DNA of 64,000 bases from an uncultured Oceanospirillaceae bacterium (GTDB lineage: Bacteria; Pseudomonadota; Gammaproteobacteria; Pseudomonadales; Balneatricaceae). Within the stretch, counting starts at the first letter, position 1. Each line of letters opens with the position of its first letter. Made by a program: the position numbers and the translations under genes. Positions 38,172-47,030 of this stretch are shown here, in pieces. The stretch is taken from NCBI GenBank assembly GCA_937136055.1, contig CAKZOD010000073.1, forward strand, positions 41,611-105,610, read 5' to 3'. Below the pieces are notes generated by a model. It saw nothing but the letters and a program-made list of their open reading frames with translations. It searched no databases and was not told the origin of the DNA.

Positions 38172-38612
38172 TTAAGAACTAACAACTCGCAACACCTGCA
38201 ACTGATAGACACTGTCACTTGCCATTTTCTGACTAATCAACTTAATAACAAAAAAACTACCAATTAAAGTAGCGAAAGATGACAGAATCACTTTCCATTC
38301 CACAGCACCAAGCGCAGTCACCATATATCCCGCTATAAACATAGCAACAAGTGGCACAAAATAAAGCAGCACAGAAGCCTTCACAAAGCTCTTCTCATCA
38401 ACCCCTACCAGCACAGTATCCCCCACTGATACCGGCATATTTACAGGCCTAGCTACACTAATATTAACCATTTTTGAAGCAGCCCATTGCGCAATAGCGC
38501 TTTGCCCACAATCACTTTTTTGGCCACATTTACCACAAGCAGATTGCCGGCTTGCTTCTATTATTAAATTACTTTCTCTAACTTCAACAACTTGCGCTTG
38601 CTCTTCAATCAT
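38172..38612 (-). CDS. rseC: RseC/MucC family protein
   Basis: This 146-residue protein has the SoxR-reducing RseC family layout. An N-terminal cysteine-rich segment (SACGKCGQKSDCGQSAIAQW) may hold an Fe-S centre. Two membrane helices (about 78-97 and 103-124) follow. It belongs to the sigma-E operon, and RseC proteins also help reduce SoxR. The protein is complete. Confidence 0.9.
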   Translation of the reverse strand: MIEEQAQVVEVRESNLIIEASRQSACGKCGQKSDCGQSAIAQWAASKMVNISVARPVNMPVSVGDTVLVGVDEKSFVKASVLLYFVPLVAMFIAGYMVTALGAVEWKVILSSFATLIGSFFVIKLISQKMASDSVYQLQVLRVVSS

Positions 38613-38953
38613 CTTGGCACACTATATTTAAACAAAAGATTAATTACTCACCAATATTTAGTAAACTAATAGGCGCATTAAATGACGACCCATGCGCTAT
38701 CAAATACTCGCGACTAATACTGCACACATCCAGCTAAAGCACTTTAACAAGACTAACTATTGTGTTTATTTTCAAATAATCAATAAAAAATGGGCAGGTA
38801 TTCATTATAGATGACTGTACTAACTAATGAAGATCAAATTAATGACATAACATACGGGAAATAAAACTAAAGCAACTTGACCTTCTTAAACTGACTCGCA
38901 CAGGGGAAATGCTATCAGTTTAAAAGCGATCAAGCTGCTAAGATAAACCTAAT
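38613..38953. other. 341-base gap at the expected rseB position
   Basis: Canonical operons have rseB/mucB between rseA and rseC. Here the interval has no credible gene. One inverted repeat (TTAAACTGA 38886-38894 with TCAGTTTAA 38915-38923) may end the upstream transcript. The space probably also holds a promoter for rseC-mucD. Confidence 0.6.
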
Positions 38954-39802
38954 TTACTGAGCTTTCGCAGCACTAATCGAGTTTGCTATTTTTGCCGCTT
39001 CCTGTGAGCTAATTTGGCCAACAACAGTAATAAAACTATTACCTGCACGCAAACCATAAGCGAGCAAATCATTAGAGCCAAATTCACCTTGAGAGGCCAC
39101 TTGAGTCCCTAAAGGCTCAATACTTACAGAAACTGCTTTATCACCATTCGTGTAAAGCAAAACCTCTGATGCAGAAGATATTCTATGCTCAGCTTCTTTA
39201 TAGCCTTCTGGAAGCCAATTCACTTGCCAGCTTGCCGCTTTATCACTCGATAAATCTTTATGCTTTTGAATATACTGCTCCATACCATAAGCATTGCGCA
39301 CAGCGGTGTTTTGCATCGCTTTACTATCGACAGAAACAGTCGCTAACTCATTGCCATAACGGCTTTGAGGCAATACATCCACTTGGTTACTTGCCAAGGT
39401 AGCTGGCGCACTAACAAGAGGATCTGTGTTGTATTGCTGTGCGCCTAAAAGCACAACAGCGGTAACAGAAGCTGCCACTGCCATACTGGCCATTGGCTTC
39501 CACCACTGTTTATCACTTGCTGGCTCAGTCTTTGAATCAACTTTAGCTTCAGAACTTGCGATAGCTGTACTTGAAAAACTTGGTTCAGACTCAAGCGCCG
39601 CGCTTACTCTAGAAACCAAATCAATACTGCCAGATACTTGAACATCTCGACCTTGCATCACATCTTGTGCTAAATGATAACGCTGCCATTTATCCTTTAA
39701 CGCTTGCTCATCTGAAGTACGCTTTATAACCCGACGTAACTCAAACTCTTCAATTTCACCGTCCATCATTGCTGACATTGGTTCAAGTGATTTATCGTAC
39801 AT
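38954..39802 (-). CDS. Anti-sigma-E factor: MucA/RseA N-terminus fused to MucB/RseB C-terminal domain
   Basis: This 282-residue protein joins two normally separate regulators. Residues 1-70 match the RseA/MucA cytoplasmic anti-sigma domain (SAMMDGEIEEFELRRVI...WQRYHLAQDVM). A membrane helix spans about 104-121. Residues about 190-280 resemble the C-terminal domain of RseB/MucB: WQVNWLPEGY, a YTNG strand and ITVVGQISSQEAAKIANSI. The larger LolA-like N-terminal domain of RseB, which senses lipid or LPS signals, is absent. It follows rpoE by 99 bases and should bind that sigma factor at the membrane. The domain calls are by eye. Confidence 0.85.
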   Translation of the reverse strand: MYDKSLEPMSAMMDGEIEEFELRRVIKRTSDEQALKDKWQRYHLAQDVMQGRDVQVSGSIDLVSRVSAALESEPSFSSTAIASSEAKVDSKTEPASDKQWWKPMASMAVAASVTAVVLLGAQQYNTDPLVSAPATLASNQVDVLPQSRYGNELATVSVDSKAMQNTAVRNAYGMEQYIQKHKDLSSDKAASWQVNWLPEGYKEAEHRISSASEVLLYTNGDKAVSVSIEPLGTQVASQGEFGSNDLLAYGLRAGNSFITVVGQISSQEAAKIANSISAAKAQ

Positions 39803-39901
39803 TATTCAAACACTCCTAACGGATAACACAATTATTATTTTTAGCGTAATTTTTACTTTTAACGACTATTAACAATACGATTCAAACGCCTAATAAAGGC
39901 C

Positions 39902-40486
39902 TTATTTTAAATAAGGTGATATTTCCTTATCTATTGCTTCTCTCGCTCTGAAGATTCTTGATCTCACGGTGCCCACTGGGCAATCCATAATCACTGAAAT
40001 GTCTTCATAACTCATATCTTCATATTCACGCAATGTAAGCGCGACCCTTAAATCAACAGGCAACTGATCAAGAACAGTTTTAATTACTTGGTCAATCTCT
40101 TGTTTTACTAAGTTGCTTTCTGGGCTTCCCAAATCATGAAGTTTATTTTCACCTTCAAAATACTGAGCATCTGCCACATCTACATCAACATCAGGTGGCC
40201 TGCGCCCCCTGGAAACTAAATGATTCTTAGCGGTGTTAATCGCTATTCGGTATAACCATGTATAGAACGCGCTATCACCTCTAAATCTTGGTAGCGCACG
40301 GTACGCTTTTATAAACGCTTCTTGAGAGATATCTAAAGCCTCATCTTGGTCATAAACATAGCGACCAATTAATGCGATGATTTTGTGCTGGTATTTACCG
40401 ACCAACAAATCAAATGCTTTTTTATCTCCCTCTTGTACTCTCTTTACTAGCTGCTTATCGATCTCAGCATTCTGCTCGCCCGACAC
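39902..40486 (-). CDS. rpoE: RNA polymerase sigma factor RpoE/AlgU
   Basis: This 194-residue ECF sigma factor closely follows E. coli RpoE. Region 2 has ISQEAFIKAYRALPRFRGDSAFYTWLYRIAINTAKN and region 4 has LRVALTLREYEDMSYEDISVIMDCPVGTVRSRIFRAREAI. It directs the envelope-stress response. The start is GTG 40486 preceded by AAGGG. It heads the cluster with the fused anti-sigma, rseC and mucD, and is divergent from nadB as in Pseudomonas. Confidence 0.97.
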   Translation of the reverse strand: MSGEQNAEIDKQLVKRVQEGDKKAFDLLVGKYQHKIIALIGRYVYDQDEALDISQEAFIKAYRALPRFRGDSAFYTWLYRIAINTAKNHLVSRGRRPPDVDVDVADAQYFEGENKLHDLGSPESNLVKQEIDQVIKTVLDQLPVDLRVALTLREYEDMSYEDISVIMDCPVGTVRSRIFRAREAIDKEISPYLK

Positions 40487-40960
40487 TTAAAACCCTTGTA
40501 TATCAATATCTTTTTATACTTTTGCCAACATTCATCAACAGCCAAACCCTGTACGCTATCGATCTGTTTTATTACAAAAGCCACCATTTTTGGCTTGATA
40601 AATTTAAGCTTAATCTCATTTTGTTTACCCCTGTGACTTGGTTGGGGAGCTGCTTCTAAAAAAGCGCTGGACTTAATGAAATTTTCTTTATTTAACAAGC
40701 TAATGCAAGATTACTGTACCTATGAGTAGAGCGGGAATGATTAGTTCAAAAATTTATTACCTTTTTTCACTTAGCGACACTTCCATCACTAATTGATCCT
40801 ATTGAGCTGAAACAAATATTTGCGCTGAGGATTAATAACAAACCTCCCAACTTATTCAATCCGGCTCACTAATAACACTAGCTTTTTAATCCGTAAAATC
40901 GTTAAATTCATGCTATTAATTCGATTCGTTCAACTTTGCCATTTGAAGTCGTTTACCTCT
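40487..40960. other. Divergent rpoE/nadB regulatory region
   Basis: These 474 bases separate the GTG of rpoE from the nadB ATG. Short frames inside do not look coding. An AAGCCA/TGGCTT hairpin lies near 40577-40595. I found no clear sigma-E consensus promoter by eye, though an autoregulated rpoE promoter is expected here. Confidence 0.45.
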
Positions 40961-42565
40961 ATGAAATTACAACAAGAATTTGATATTTTAGTCATAGGAA
41001 GTGGAGCCGCAGGCCTCACCCTTGCTCTAAAACTTGCTCCTTTTGCCCGCATTGCGGTTCTCAGTAAAGGCCAACTCACCAGTGGATCTACTTGGTTAGC
41101 CCAAGGTGGTGTTGCCGCCGTAATGGACAGCTTAGATGTTGCTCAAAACCACGCTGCTGACACCTTAAACGCCGGCAGCAATCTATCCCATAGTGATGCT
41201 GTTAACTTCACGGTAGAGCAAGGCCGCGCATCTATTGACTGGTTAATAGAGCAAGGAGTTCCCTTTAGCAAAGAAAATGGCCAACTACATTTAACAAAAG
41301 AAGGTGGTCACAGTCACCGACGCATTATTCACGCAGCCGATTCAACAGGCAAAGCCATTCTTAACACCCTTATCGATAAAGTACGCAACGAGCCATCTAT
41401 CACGCTATTTGAGCACTGCATGGCGATTGATCTTATCACCACCCAAAAAATGGGACTGGCTGGGGATAAGTGTGTTGGGGCTTATGTTTTGGATATCAAT
41501 ACTGGCAGCATCAACGTGTTCAAAGCACAACAAACAATTTTAGCCACTGGCGGTGCTTCTAAAACCTATCTTTATACTAGCAACTCGGATGGTGCTAGTG
41601 GCGACGGCATAGCAATGGCTTGGCGCAGTGGGTGTCGTGTAGCTAACTTGGAATTTAATCAGTTTCACCCCACTTGCCTTTACCACCCACAAGCAAAATC
41701 CTTTTTGATCAGTGAAGCTGTCAGAGGTGAAGGCGGAAAACTACTGCTACCAGATGGCAGTGCATTTATGCACAAATTTGATCAACGTGCTGAGTTGGCG
41801 CCAAGAGATATCGTAGCCAGAGCTATTGACCATGAAATGAAGCGTTTAGGTGCTGATTGTTTGTACCTTGATATCTCCCACCGCGATGATGATTTCATCA
41901 AGAGCCACTTTCCAACGATTCATCAACGTTGCAAAGAGCTCGGTATCGATATTTGTAAACAACCTATCCCTATTGTGCCAGCTGCCCATTACACTTGTGG
42001 CGGTGTAATCAGTGATATCAATGGCAACACCGACATTAATGGATTATATGCAATCGGTGAAACAGCCTTTACCGGTTTACATGGCGCTAACCGTTTAGCC
42101 TCAAACTCCCTGTTAGAGTGCATCGTTTTCGCTTCAGCTTGTGCCAAAGATATCTGCGCCAAGCTTGAGGATAATTGTGAATTCCCAGAAATAGCGAATT
42201 GGGATGAATCTCAAGTCACAGATTCAGATGAAGACGTTATCATCGCGCACAATTGGGATGAGCTCCGACGTTTCATGTGGGATTATGTAGGCATCGTGCG
42301 CACTAACAAACGCTTACAAAGAGCCAAGCATCGCTCTGATTTGCTGCAAGGAGAAATTGCTGAATATTACAGCAATTATAAAATTAGCCGTGATTTACTA
42401 GAACTGCGTAACCTTGCGCTAGTTTCTGAGCTTATCATACGCTCAGCAATGCTAAGAAAAGAAAGCCGCGGCCTACATTTCACACTGGATTACCCAGAAC
42501 TTAATCTGCAAGCAAAAGATACGATACTGACGCCGATTAATTACTCATGGCCCGCAATCCGATAA
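40961..42565 (+). CDS. nadB: L-aspartate oxidase
   Basis: This 534-residue flavoenzyme oxidises L-aspartate to iminoaspartate in NAD synthesis. It has FAD-binding DILVIGSGAAGLTLAL, the STWLAQGGVAAVM substrate loop, EGGHSHRRIIHAADSTG, FNQFHPTCLY and HYTCGGV, and ends with a helical domain. ATG 40961 is chosen because the protein then starts a few residues before the FAD motif; upstream in-frame starts have no better ribosome site. Its stop abuts the converging ygfX-like stop with no gap. Confidence 0.95.
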   Translation: MKLQQEFDILVIGSGAAGLTLALKLAPFARIAVLSKGQLTSGSTWLAQGGVAAVMDSLDVAQNHAADTLNAGSNLSHSDAVNFTVEQGRASIDWLIEQGVPFSKENGQLHLTKEGGHSHRRIIHAADSTGKAILNTLIDKVRNEPSITLFEHCMAIDLITTQKMGLAGDKCVGAYVLDINTGSINVFKAQQTILATGGASKTYLYTSNSDGASGDGIAMAWRSGCRVANLEFNQFHPTCLYHPQAKSFLISEAVRGEGGKLLLPDGSAFMHKFDQRAELAPRDIVARAIDHEMKRLGADCLYLDISHRDDDFIKSHFPTIHQRCKELGIDICKQPIPIVPAAHYTCGGVISDINGNTDINGLYAIGETAFTGLHGANRLASNSLLECIVFASACAKDICAKLEDNCEFPEIANWDESQVTDSDEDVIIAHNWDELRRFMWDYVGIVRTNKRLQRAKHRSDLLQGEIAEYYSNYKISRDLLELRNLALVSELIIRSAMLRKESRGLHFTLDYPELNLQAKDTILTPINYSWPAIR

Positions 42566-42994
42566 TCAAACATCTTGAGATGAGTTATGCAGCTTAGCCC
42601 AGCGAGCTGCTACTCTTAATTTACGATAACTTTGCTTATCGACACTATCGCTAAAAATATACAATTTTAGCGAGGTATTATTATCAAATTTGATGCGCAT
42701 AAATAATAACCCGAATAGCAAATGCAGCTTCTGCACTTCACCGCTTTCAAATGCCTCATCACCTGCTGCCACTCGAATAGACCCTTGAGATAAATCCCAG
42801 AACAGGCTATACACAACACTATTGGTAATAAAATCTTGCCATGCGCTTAGCGTGATTACTATCGCCAGCAGAACTAATAGATAAAATGGAAGCGCTACAT
42901 AGCACAAGCTTACAACAGCTAAGCCATGTATAAATAGAGAAAGCCATCGTCGGATCTTTGATGGCTTGATACTGATATTAACTGGGCTGAACAC
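42566..42994 (-). CDS. YgfX-like membrane protein
   Basis: This 142-residue protein has two closely spaced membrane helices (about residues 17-50), then a soluble domain (VVYSLFWDLSQGSIRVAAG), the layout of YgfX (CptA). In E. coli YgfX is an inner-membrane partner encoded with sdhE. It starts at GTG 42994 and overlaps the sdhE end by 17 bases. Sequence similarity is weak, so the call rests largely on topology and context. Confidence 0.75.
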   Translation of the reverse strand: MFSPVNISIKPSKIRRWLSLFIHGLAVVSLCYVALPFYLLVLLAIVITLSAWQDFITNSVVYSLFWDLSQGSIRVAAGDEAFESGEVQKLHLLFGLLFMRIKFDNNTSLKLYIFSDSVDKQSYRKLRVAARWAKLHNSSQDV

Positions 42995-43232
42995 GATCTA
43001 AAATTATTTCAACCATCGCCTGCAGCTTCTCATCCTCTGACTTAGAGCGGCGTGTTAACCAAGCAAACAAGTCCTGATCTTCACAGGCGAGTAATTCAAC
43101 GAAGGTATCTTTGTCTTCTTCACGAAGATCTGAAAATGCTTGTTCCATAAACGGAACAAATAAAACATCTAATTCAAGCATTCCGCGACGACTTTGCCAC
43201 GTTAAACGTCGAATATCTTCTGGTGTATACAT
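42978..43232 (-). CDS. sdhE: FAD assembly factor SdhE
   Basis: This 84-residue protein has the SdhE/YgfY motif RRGMLELD (the RGxxE motif needed for flavinylation), then FSDLREEDKDTFVELLACEDQDLFAWLT. It assists covalent attachment of FAD to succinate dehydrogenase. The pair with ygfX and the closeness to nadB are seen in several gammaproteobacteria. Confidence 0.95.
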   Translation of the reverse strand: MYTPEDIRRLTWQSRRGMLELDVLFVPFMEQAFSDLREEDKDTFVELLACEDQDLFAWLTRRSKSEDEKLQAMVEIILDRVQPS

Positions 43233-43523
43233 CTTTGAAACCTTTATAAAATTAATTTAAAGCCATACTCATCATCGAAAAGTTCAATAGTAAATAGCTC
43301 ACTATTTCTACCTCTCCTTATTAGGAGCATTATATAACATAAGCTAAGCGTTAATCAGCAATAGACTGCTGCAGCCTTATAAAGAACCCACTTCTATTTG
43401 TATAAATCAATAATAGCTCAGCTTTCTATTTTTATGCTGTATCCCAGCTATGGCTAGTTAGTAAAATCAGGTACAGTTACCAGCATAATTTTTTATCCCT
43501 GTAGTTTAGATCAAGGCAGATTC

Positions 43524-44615
43524 ATGAGCAGCAGCGCCGATTACCTTTCTATAATATTAAATGACATACCTTTGATGGATGTTCGCGCACCTATTGAGCA
43601 CATCAAAGGCAGTATTAACAGCGCCACTAACCTACCTTTGATGACAGATAGCGAACGCGAACAAGTGGGCACTTGCTATAAACAGCAAGGGCAAGATAAA
43701 GCGATTGAGCTTGGCAGAGCGCTCGTCACAGAACAAAAGCAGCAGCAGCGTACCGAGCAGTGGATAGAGTTTTGTAACAACTTCCCTGAGGGCTATTTAT
43801 TCTGTTTTCGCGGAGGATTGCGTTCGCGTATTACACAGCAATGGATTCAAGAAAGTGGCGTAAACTACCCTTATATAGAAGGGGGTTACAAAGCAATGCG
43901 ACGCTTTTTAATAGACGAGCTTGAACTTAGCGTTGCCACCTTACCCATGATGCTAATCAGTGGCAGAACAGGCTGCGGCAAAACACGACTGCTCAAGCAA
44001 TTACCTAATACGGTTGATTTAGAGGAACTCGCCAATCACAAAGGGTCAAGCTTTGGCGCAACCATTAAGCCACAACCTTCTTTGATTAATTTTGAAAACG
44101 CACTTTCCAGTGCCTTTTTAAAACATAGACACCAACACAAGCGCACTGTCTTTTTAGAAGACGAAGGCCGCTTAATTGGCTCGCTTACCCTGCCTCTGTC
44201 ATTAAAAACGAAAATGACAACATTGCCGCATATTGAACTTACGACGGATATAGAGCAAAGAATCGATTTCGCTATCGAAGATTACGTGGATGCTTTACTT
44301 GCTTCTTTTCAGCTAACGATGAGCGAGCAGCAAGCGATTGAGGCACTAACCCAAAGGCACCGTCTAAGCTTAACTAAAATACGCAAACGCCTTGGCACAG
44401 AGCGCTATGTTGAGGCGCAAGCATTATTAGAAAATGCTATTTCTCAGCAAGTTAACCAAAACACAACGACGGGATATCGAGATTTTATTCATTTGTTACT
44501 GACCCAATATTATGACCCTATGTACGATTACCAACTGAGTAAAAAAACACGCCACTGCGTTTTCAAAGGCAACCATGCGCAAATTATTGATTACATAAAC
44601 CACCACAATTTATAA
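43524..44615 (+). CDS. mnmH: tRNA 2-selenouridine synthase (SelU)
   Basis: This 363-residue enzyme replaces sulfur by selenium at the wobble uridine of certain tRNAs. An N-terminal rhodanese domain (LMDVRAPIEHIKGSINSATNLPL) carries the catalytic cysteine in YLFCFRGGLRSR. A P-loop follows (ISGRTGCGKTRLL), and then the C-terminal RNA-handling part. AAGG precedes the ATG. It lies 20 bases before the selD fusion, which supplies the selenophosphate it uses. Confidence 0.95.
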   Translation: MSSSADYLSIILNDIPLMDVRAPIEHIKGSINSATNLPLMTDSEREQVGTCYKQQGQDKAIELGRALVTEQKQQQRTEQWIEFCNNFPEGYLFCFRGGLRSRITQQWIQESGVNYPYIEGGYKAMRRFLIDELELSVATLPMMLISGRTGCGKTRLLKQLPNTVDLEELANHKGSSFGATIKPQPSLINFENALSSAFLKHRHQHKRTVFLEDEGRLIGSLTLPLSLKTKMTTLPHIELTTDIEQRIDFAIEDYVDALLASFQLTMSEQQAIEALTQRHRLSLTKIRKRLGTERYVEAQALLENAISQQVNQNTTTGYRDFIHLLLTQYYDPMYDYQLSKKTRHCVFKGNHAQIIDYINHHNL

Positions 44616-44635
44616 CAGGCTCACACATTCCCCAT

Positions 44636-46918
44636 ATGCAAGCTAATCAAACAGATACTACTATCTATAAAGACATCGTACTTATTGGTGGTGGCCATGC
44701 TCATGCCATTGTTATCAAAATGTGGGGGATGCGACCGCTTCCAGGCGTACGTTTAACACTCATATCCAGCACTGTTGATACGCCCTACTCAGGCATGCTC
44801 CCAGGTTTAGTCAGTGGGCATTATAGCTTTGAGCAAACTCACATCGATTTATTTACGCTGTGCAGCTGGGCAGGTGTTCGCTTTATTTGTGCTGAAGTCA
44901 CGGGCCTCAATAGTGAATACAAATCAATTGAACTAAAAGAACGCCCAAATATTGAGTACGATTTAGTCTCGATAAACACCGGCTCAACCCCTAATATCAC
45001 GAAAACATCGGGAGCAGCTCAATTCGCGACAGCTGTTAAGCCAATCAGCCTGTTTTATGAAAAGTGGCAATCGTTAAAAGACAAGTTGTGCAACACACAA
45101 AAACCACTAAGCATTGCCTTAGTTGGCGCTGGAGCTGGCGGGTTCGAGCTATTGCTTGCCATGCACCATCGAGCAGAGCAATTAAACCAAAACCATCCAC
45201 ATAAGTTTCACTGGATTGTCTCTGGCGACACTGTACTGGTTGGGCACAATTTAAAAGTCCAACAACACGCACTCGCAATATGCAAATCACGTAACATAGA
45301 CGTGCACTTTAATTTTAAAGTTGCACAAGTCACTGAGCAAAACTTAATAAGCAACCACACACAACCTTTGAGCTTAGCAACTGATGAAGTCATTTGGTGC
45401 ACAGCAGCAAGCCCTGCATCCTGGCCCGAAAAAGCCGGCTTAGCAATTACTGATGAAGGCTTTATCGCAATAGATGATCATTTGCGCAGCACTTCACACA
45501 AGGATATTTTTGCAGTGGGCGATGTTGCCACACAAGTCGCTAACCCACGGCCCAAAGCAGGCGTTTTTGCCGTAAGACAAGGGCCTGTTTTATTTAAAAA
45601 TTTGCGTCGCGCAATTTTACAAAAAACATTACTTAAACATAAACCTCAAAAACATTTTCTCAGTTTGCTAGCCACTGGAGACAAACAAGCGATAGCTAGC
45701 CGCGGCGCATTATTCCTGCAAGGAGCGTTAATGTGGTGTTACAAAAACCATATTGACGTCCAGTTTATGGATAGCTTACAAAAGCTGGCACCCAAAAAAG
45801 AAATGGCTCCGCAAAAGTGTGATCCTATTTTATTTGATAACGTTAAACAGCAGTCTCTCGCAGCTAATTCCCATCAAATGCGCTGCGGCGGCTGTGGAGC
45901 AAAAGTCTCAAGCGATATACTGAGTGCGACTTTGAGAAAAATCACCAACAAAATCAAAACTCAAGCAAACAACAGCGTCATCATCGGATTAGACTCTCCC
46001 GACGATGCAGCTGTTATCGATCCACAGCAGAGCTTGCTTGTACAAAGCATTGATCAATTTCGAACGATTATCGATGATCCTTACCTGTTCGCTAAAATTA
46101 CCGTCAATCATGCACTCAGTGATCTGTATGCAATGAATTGCCAAGCTCACTCAGCGCTCGCGGTTGTCTCTATGCCTTATGCAAGCAAGGTTGTTCAGCA
46201 GCGTGAACTTTATCAGTTGATGTATGGTGTGATCGAGCAACTCAATCGCGCTAACTGTACGCTAATTGGCGGGCACACCAGTGAGGCAAGCGAGCTCAGC
46301 TTAGGCTTAAGCGCCAATGCTTTTACCAGCAAAGCACAATTAGCCACTAAAACAGGCGCTAAAGAAAACCAAGTGCTGATTATTACTAAACCGCTCGGTA
46401 CTGGCGTTGTAATGGCAGCTCACATGCAACACATAGCGAAAGGCACTGCTGTTCAAAAGTGCATTAATACAATGCTTCAATCGAATTTTGAGGCTGCTAC
46501 TATCTTGGCGGGGTTTAATTGCTCTGCAATGACTGATGTCACAGGCTTTGGTTTGGTAGGTCATTTATCAGAGATGCTACGCGACTCGCAAATACAGTGC
46601 CAAATCACACTCTCCTCACTCCCCCTCATAGAAGACGCCCTTAGACTCTCTAAACTCGGTGTTCAAAGTAGTCTTTATCCTCAAAACCTTGAGCAACTAG
46701 AAAATGTTAAGTACTCTCCAAATCATTTAGATCACGAGAATTTCCCATTATTATTCGACCCTCAAACAAGCGGCGGATTACTCGCTTTTGTTGATAAAAC
46801 TGCTGCTCAACAATGTCTCTCTCAATTACACCAAGCTGGCTTTCAAGAAGCATGCGTGATAGCTAACACAGTAAAAATGGACGATACCAATCAACAATCT
46901 ATTGCACTCACACTATGA
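44636..46918 (+). CDS. selD: Pyridine-nucleotide oxidoreductase-SelD fusion (selenophosphate synthase)
   Basis: This 760-residue two-part enzyme has an NDH-2-like flavoprotein at residues 1 to about 395: IVLIGGGHAHAIVIK, IALVGAGAGGFELL and HKDIFAVGDVA. Residues from about 410 form SelD: MRCGGCGAKVSSDIL carries the catalytic Cys and Lys, GLDSPDDAAVI the ATP/Mg site, plus TDVTGFGLVGHL and FDPQTSGGLL. SelD makes selenophosphate from selenide and ATP. Such fusions are known, and the redox half may supply reduced selenium. The active-site cysteine is an ordinary Cys codon, not UGA. Confidence 0.94.
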   Translation: MQANQTDTTIYKDIVLIGGGHAHAIVIKMWGMRPLPGVRLTLISSTVDTPYSGMLPGLVSGHYSFEQTHIDLFTLCSWAGVRFICAEVTGLNSEYKSIELKERPNIEYDLVSINTGSTPNITKTSGAAQFATAVKPISLFYEKWQSLKDKLCNTQKPLSIALVGAGAGGFELLLAMHHRAEQLNQNHPHKFHWIVSGDTVLVGHNLKVQQHALAICKSRNIDVHFNFKVAQVTEQNLISNHTQPLSLATDEVIWCTAASPASWPEKAGLAITDEGFIAIDDHLRSTSHKDIFAVGDVATQVANPRPKAGVFAVRQGPVLFKNLRRAILQKTLLKHKPQKHFLSLLATGDKQAIASRGALFLQGALMWCYKNHIDVQFMDSLQKLAPKKEMAPQKCDPILFDNVKQQSLAANSHQMRCGGCGAKVSSDILSATLRKITNKIKTQANNSVIIGLDSPDDAAVIDPQQSLLVQSIDQFRTIIDDPYLFAKITVNHALSDLYAMNCQAHSALAVVSMPYASKVVQQRELYQLMYGVIEQLNRANCTLIGGHTSEASELSLGLSANAFTSKAQLATKTGAKENQVLIITKPLGTGVVMAAHMQHIAKGTAVQKCINTMLQSNFEAATILAGFNCSAMTDVTGFGLVGHLSEMLRDSQIQCQITLSSLPLIEDALRLSKLGVQSSLYPQNLEQLENVKYSPNHLDHENFPLLFDPQTSGGLLAFVDKTAAQQCLSQLHQAGFQEACVIANTVKMDDTNQQSIALTL

Positions 46919-46956
46919 GATTTTAGTAGATAAATACTCGTTCAATTTTCATTAGA

Positions 46957-46998
46957 CAAAAAAAAGCTTTGGCTCTCTCAGGTGGAATTGCCAAAGCT
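46957..46998 (-). terminator. glpD terminator
   Basis: On the minus strand AGCTTTGGC and GCCAAAGCT form a 9-bp stem (46998-46990 with 46973-46965) around a 16-base loop, then a run of eight T. Confidence 0.85.
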
Positions 46999-47030
46999 AA
47001 ATAAAAAATACACAACAAGTTTAGTTAAAA

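Noticed and set aside
40447..40698. Small minus-strand frame overlapping the rpoE start
   Set aside because: It overlaps a secure gene in another frame, lacks a ribosome site and resembles no family.
44636..46918. Possible UGA-encoded selenocysteine in SelD
   Set aside because: The frame is open throughout and the active-site motif GGCGAK uses an ordinary cysteine codon.
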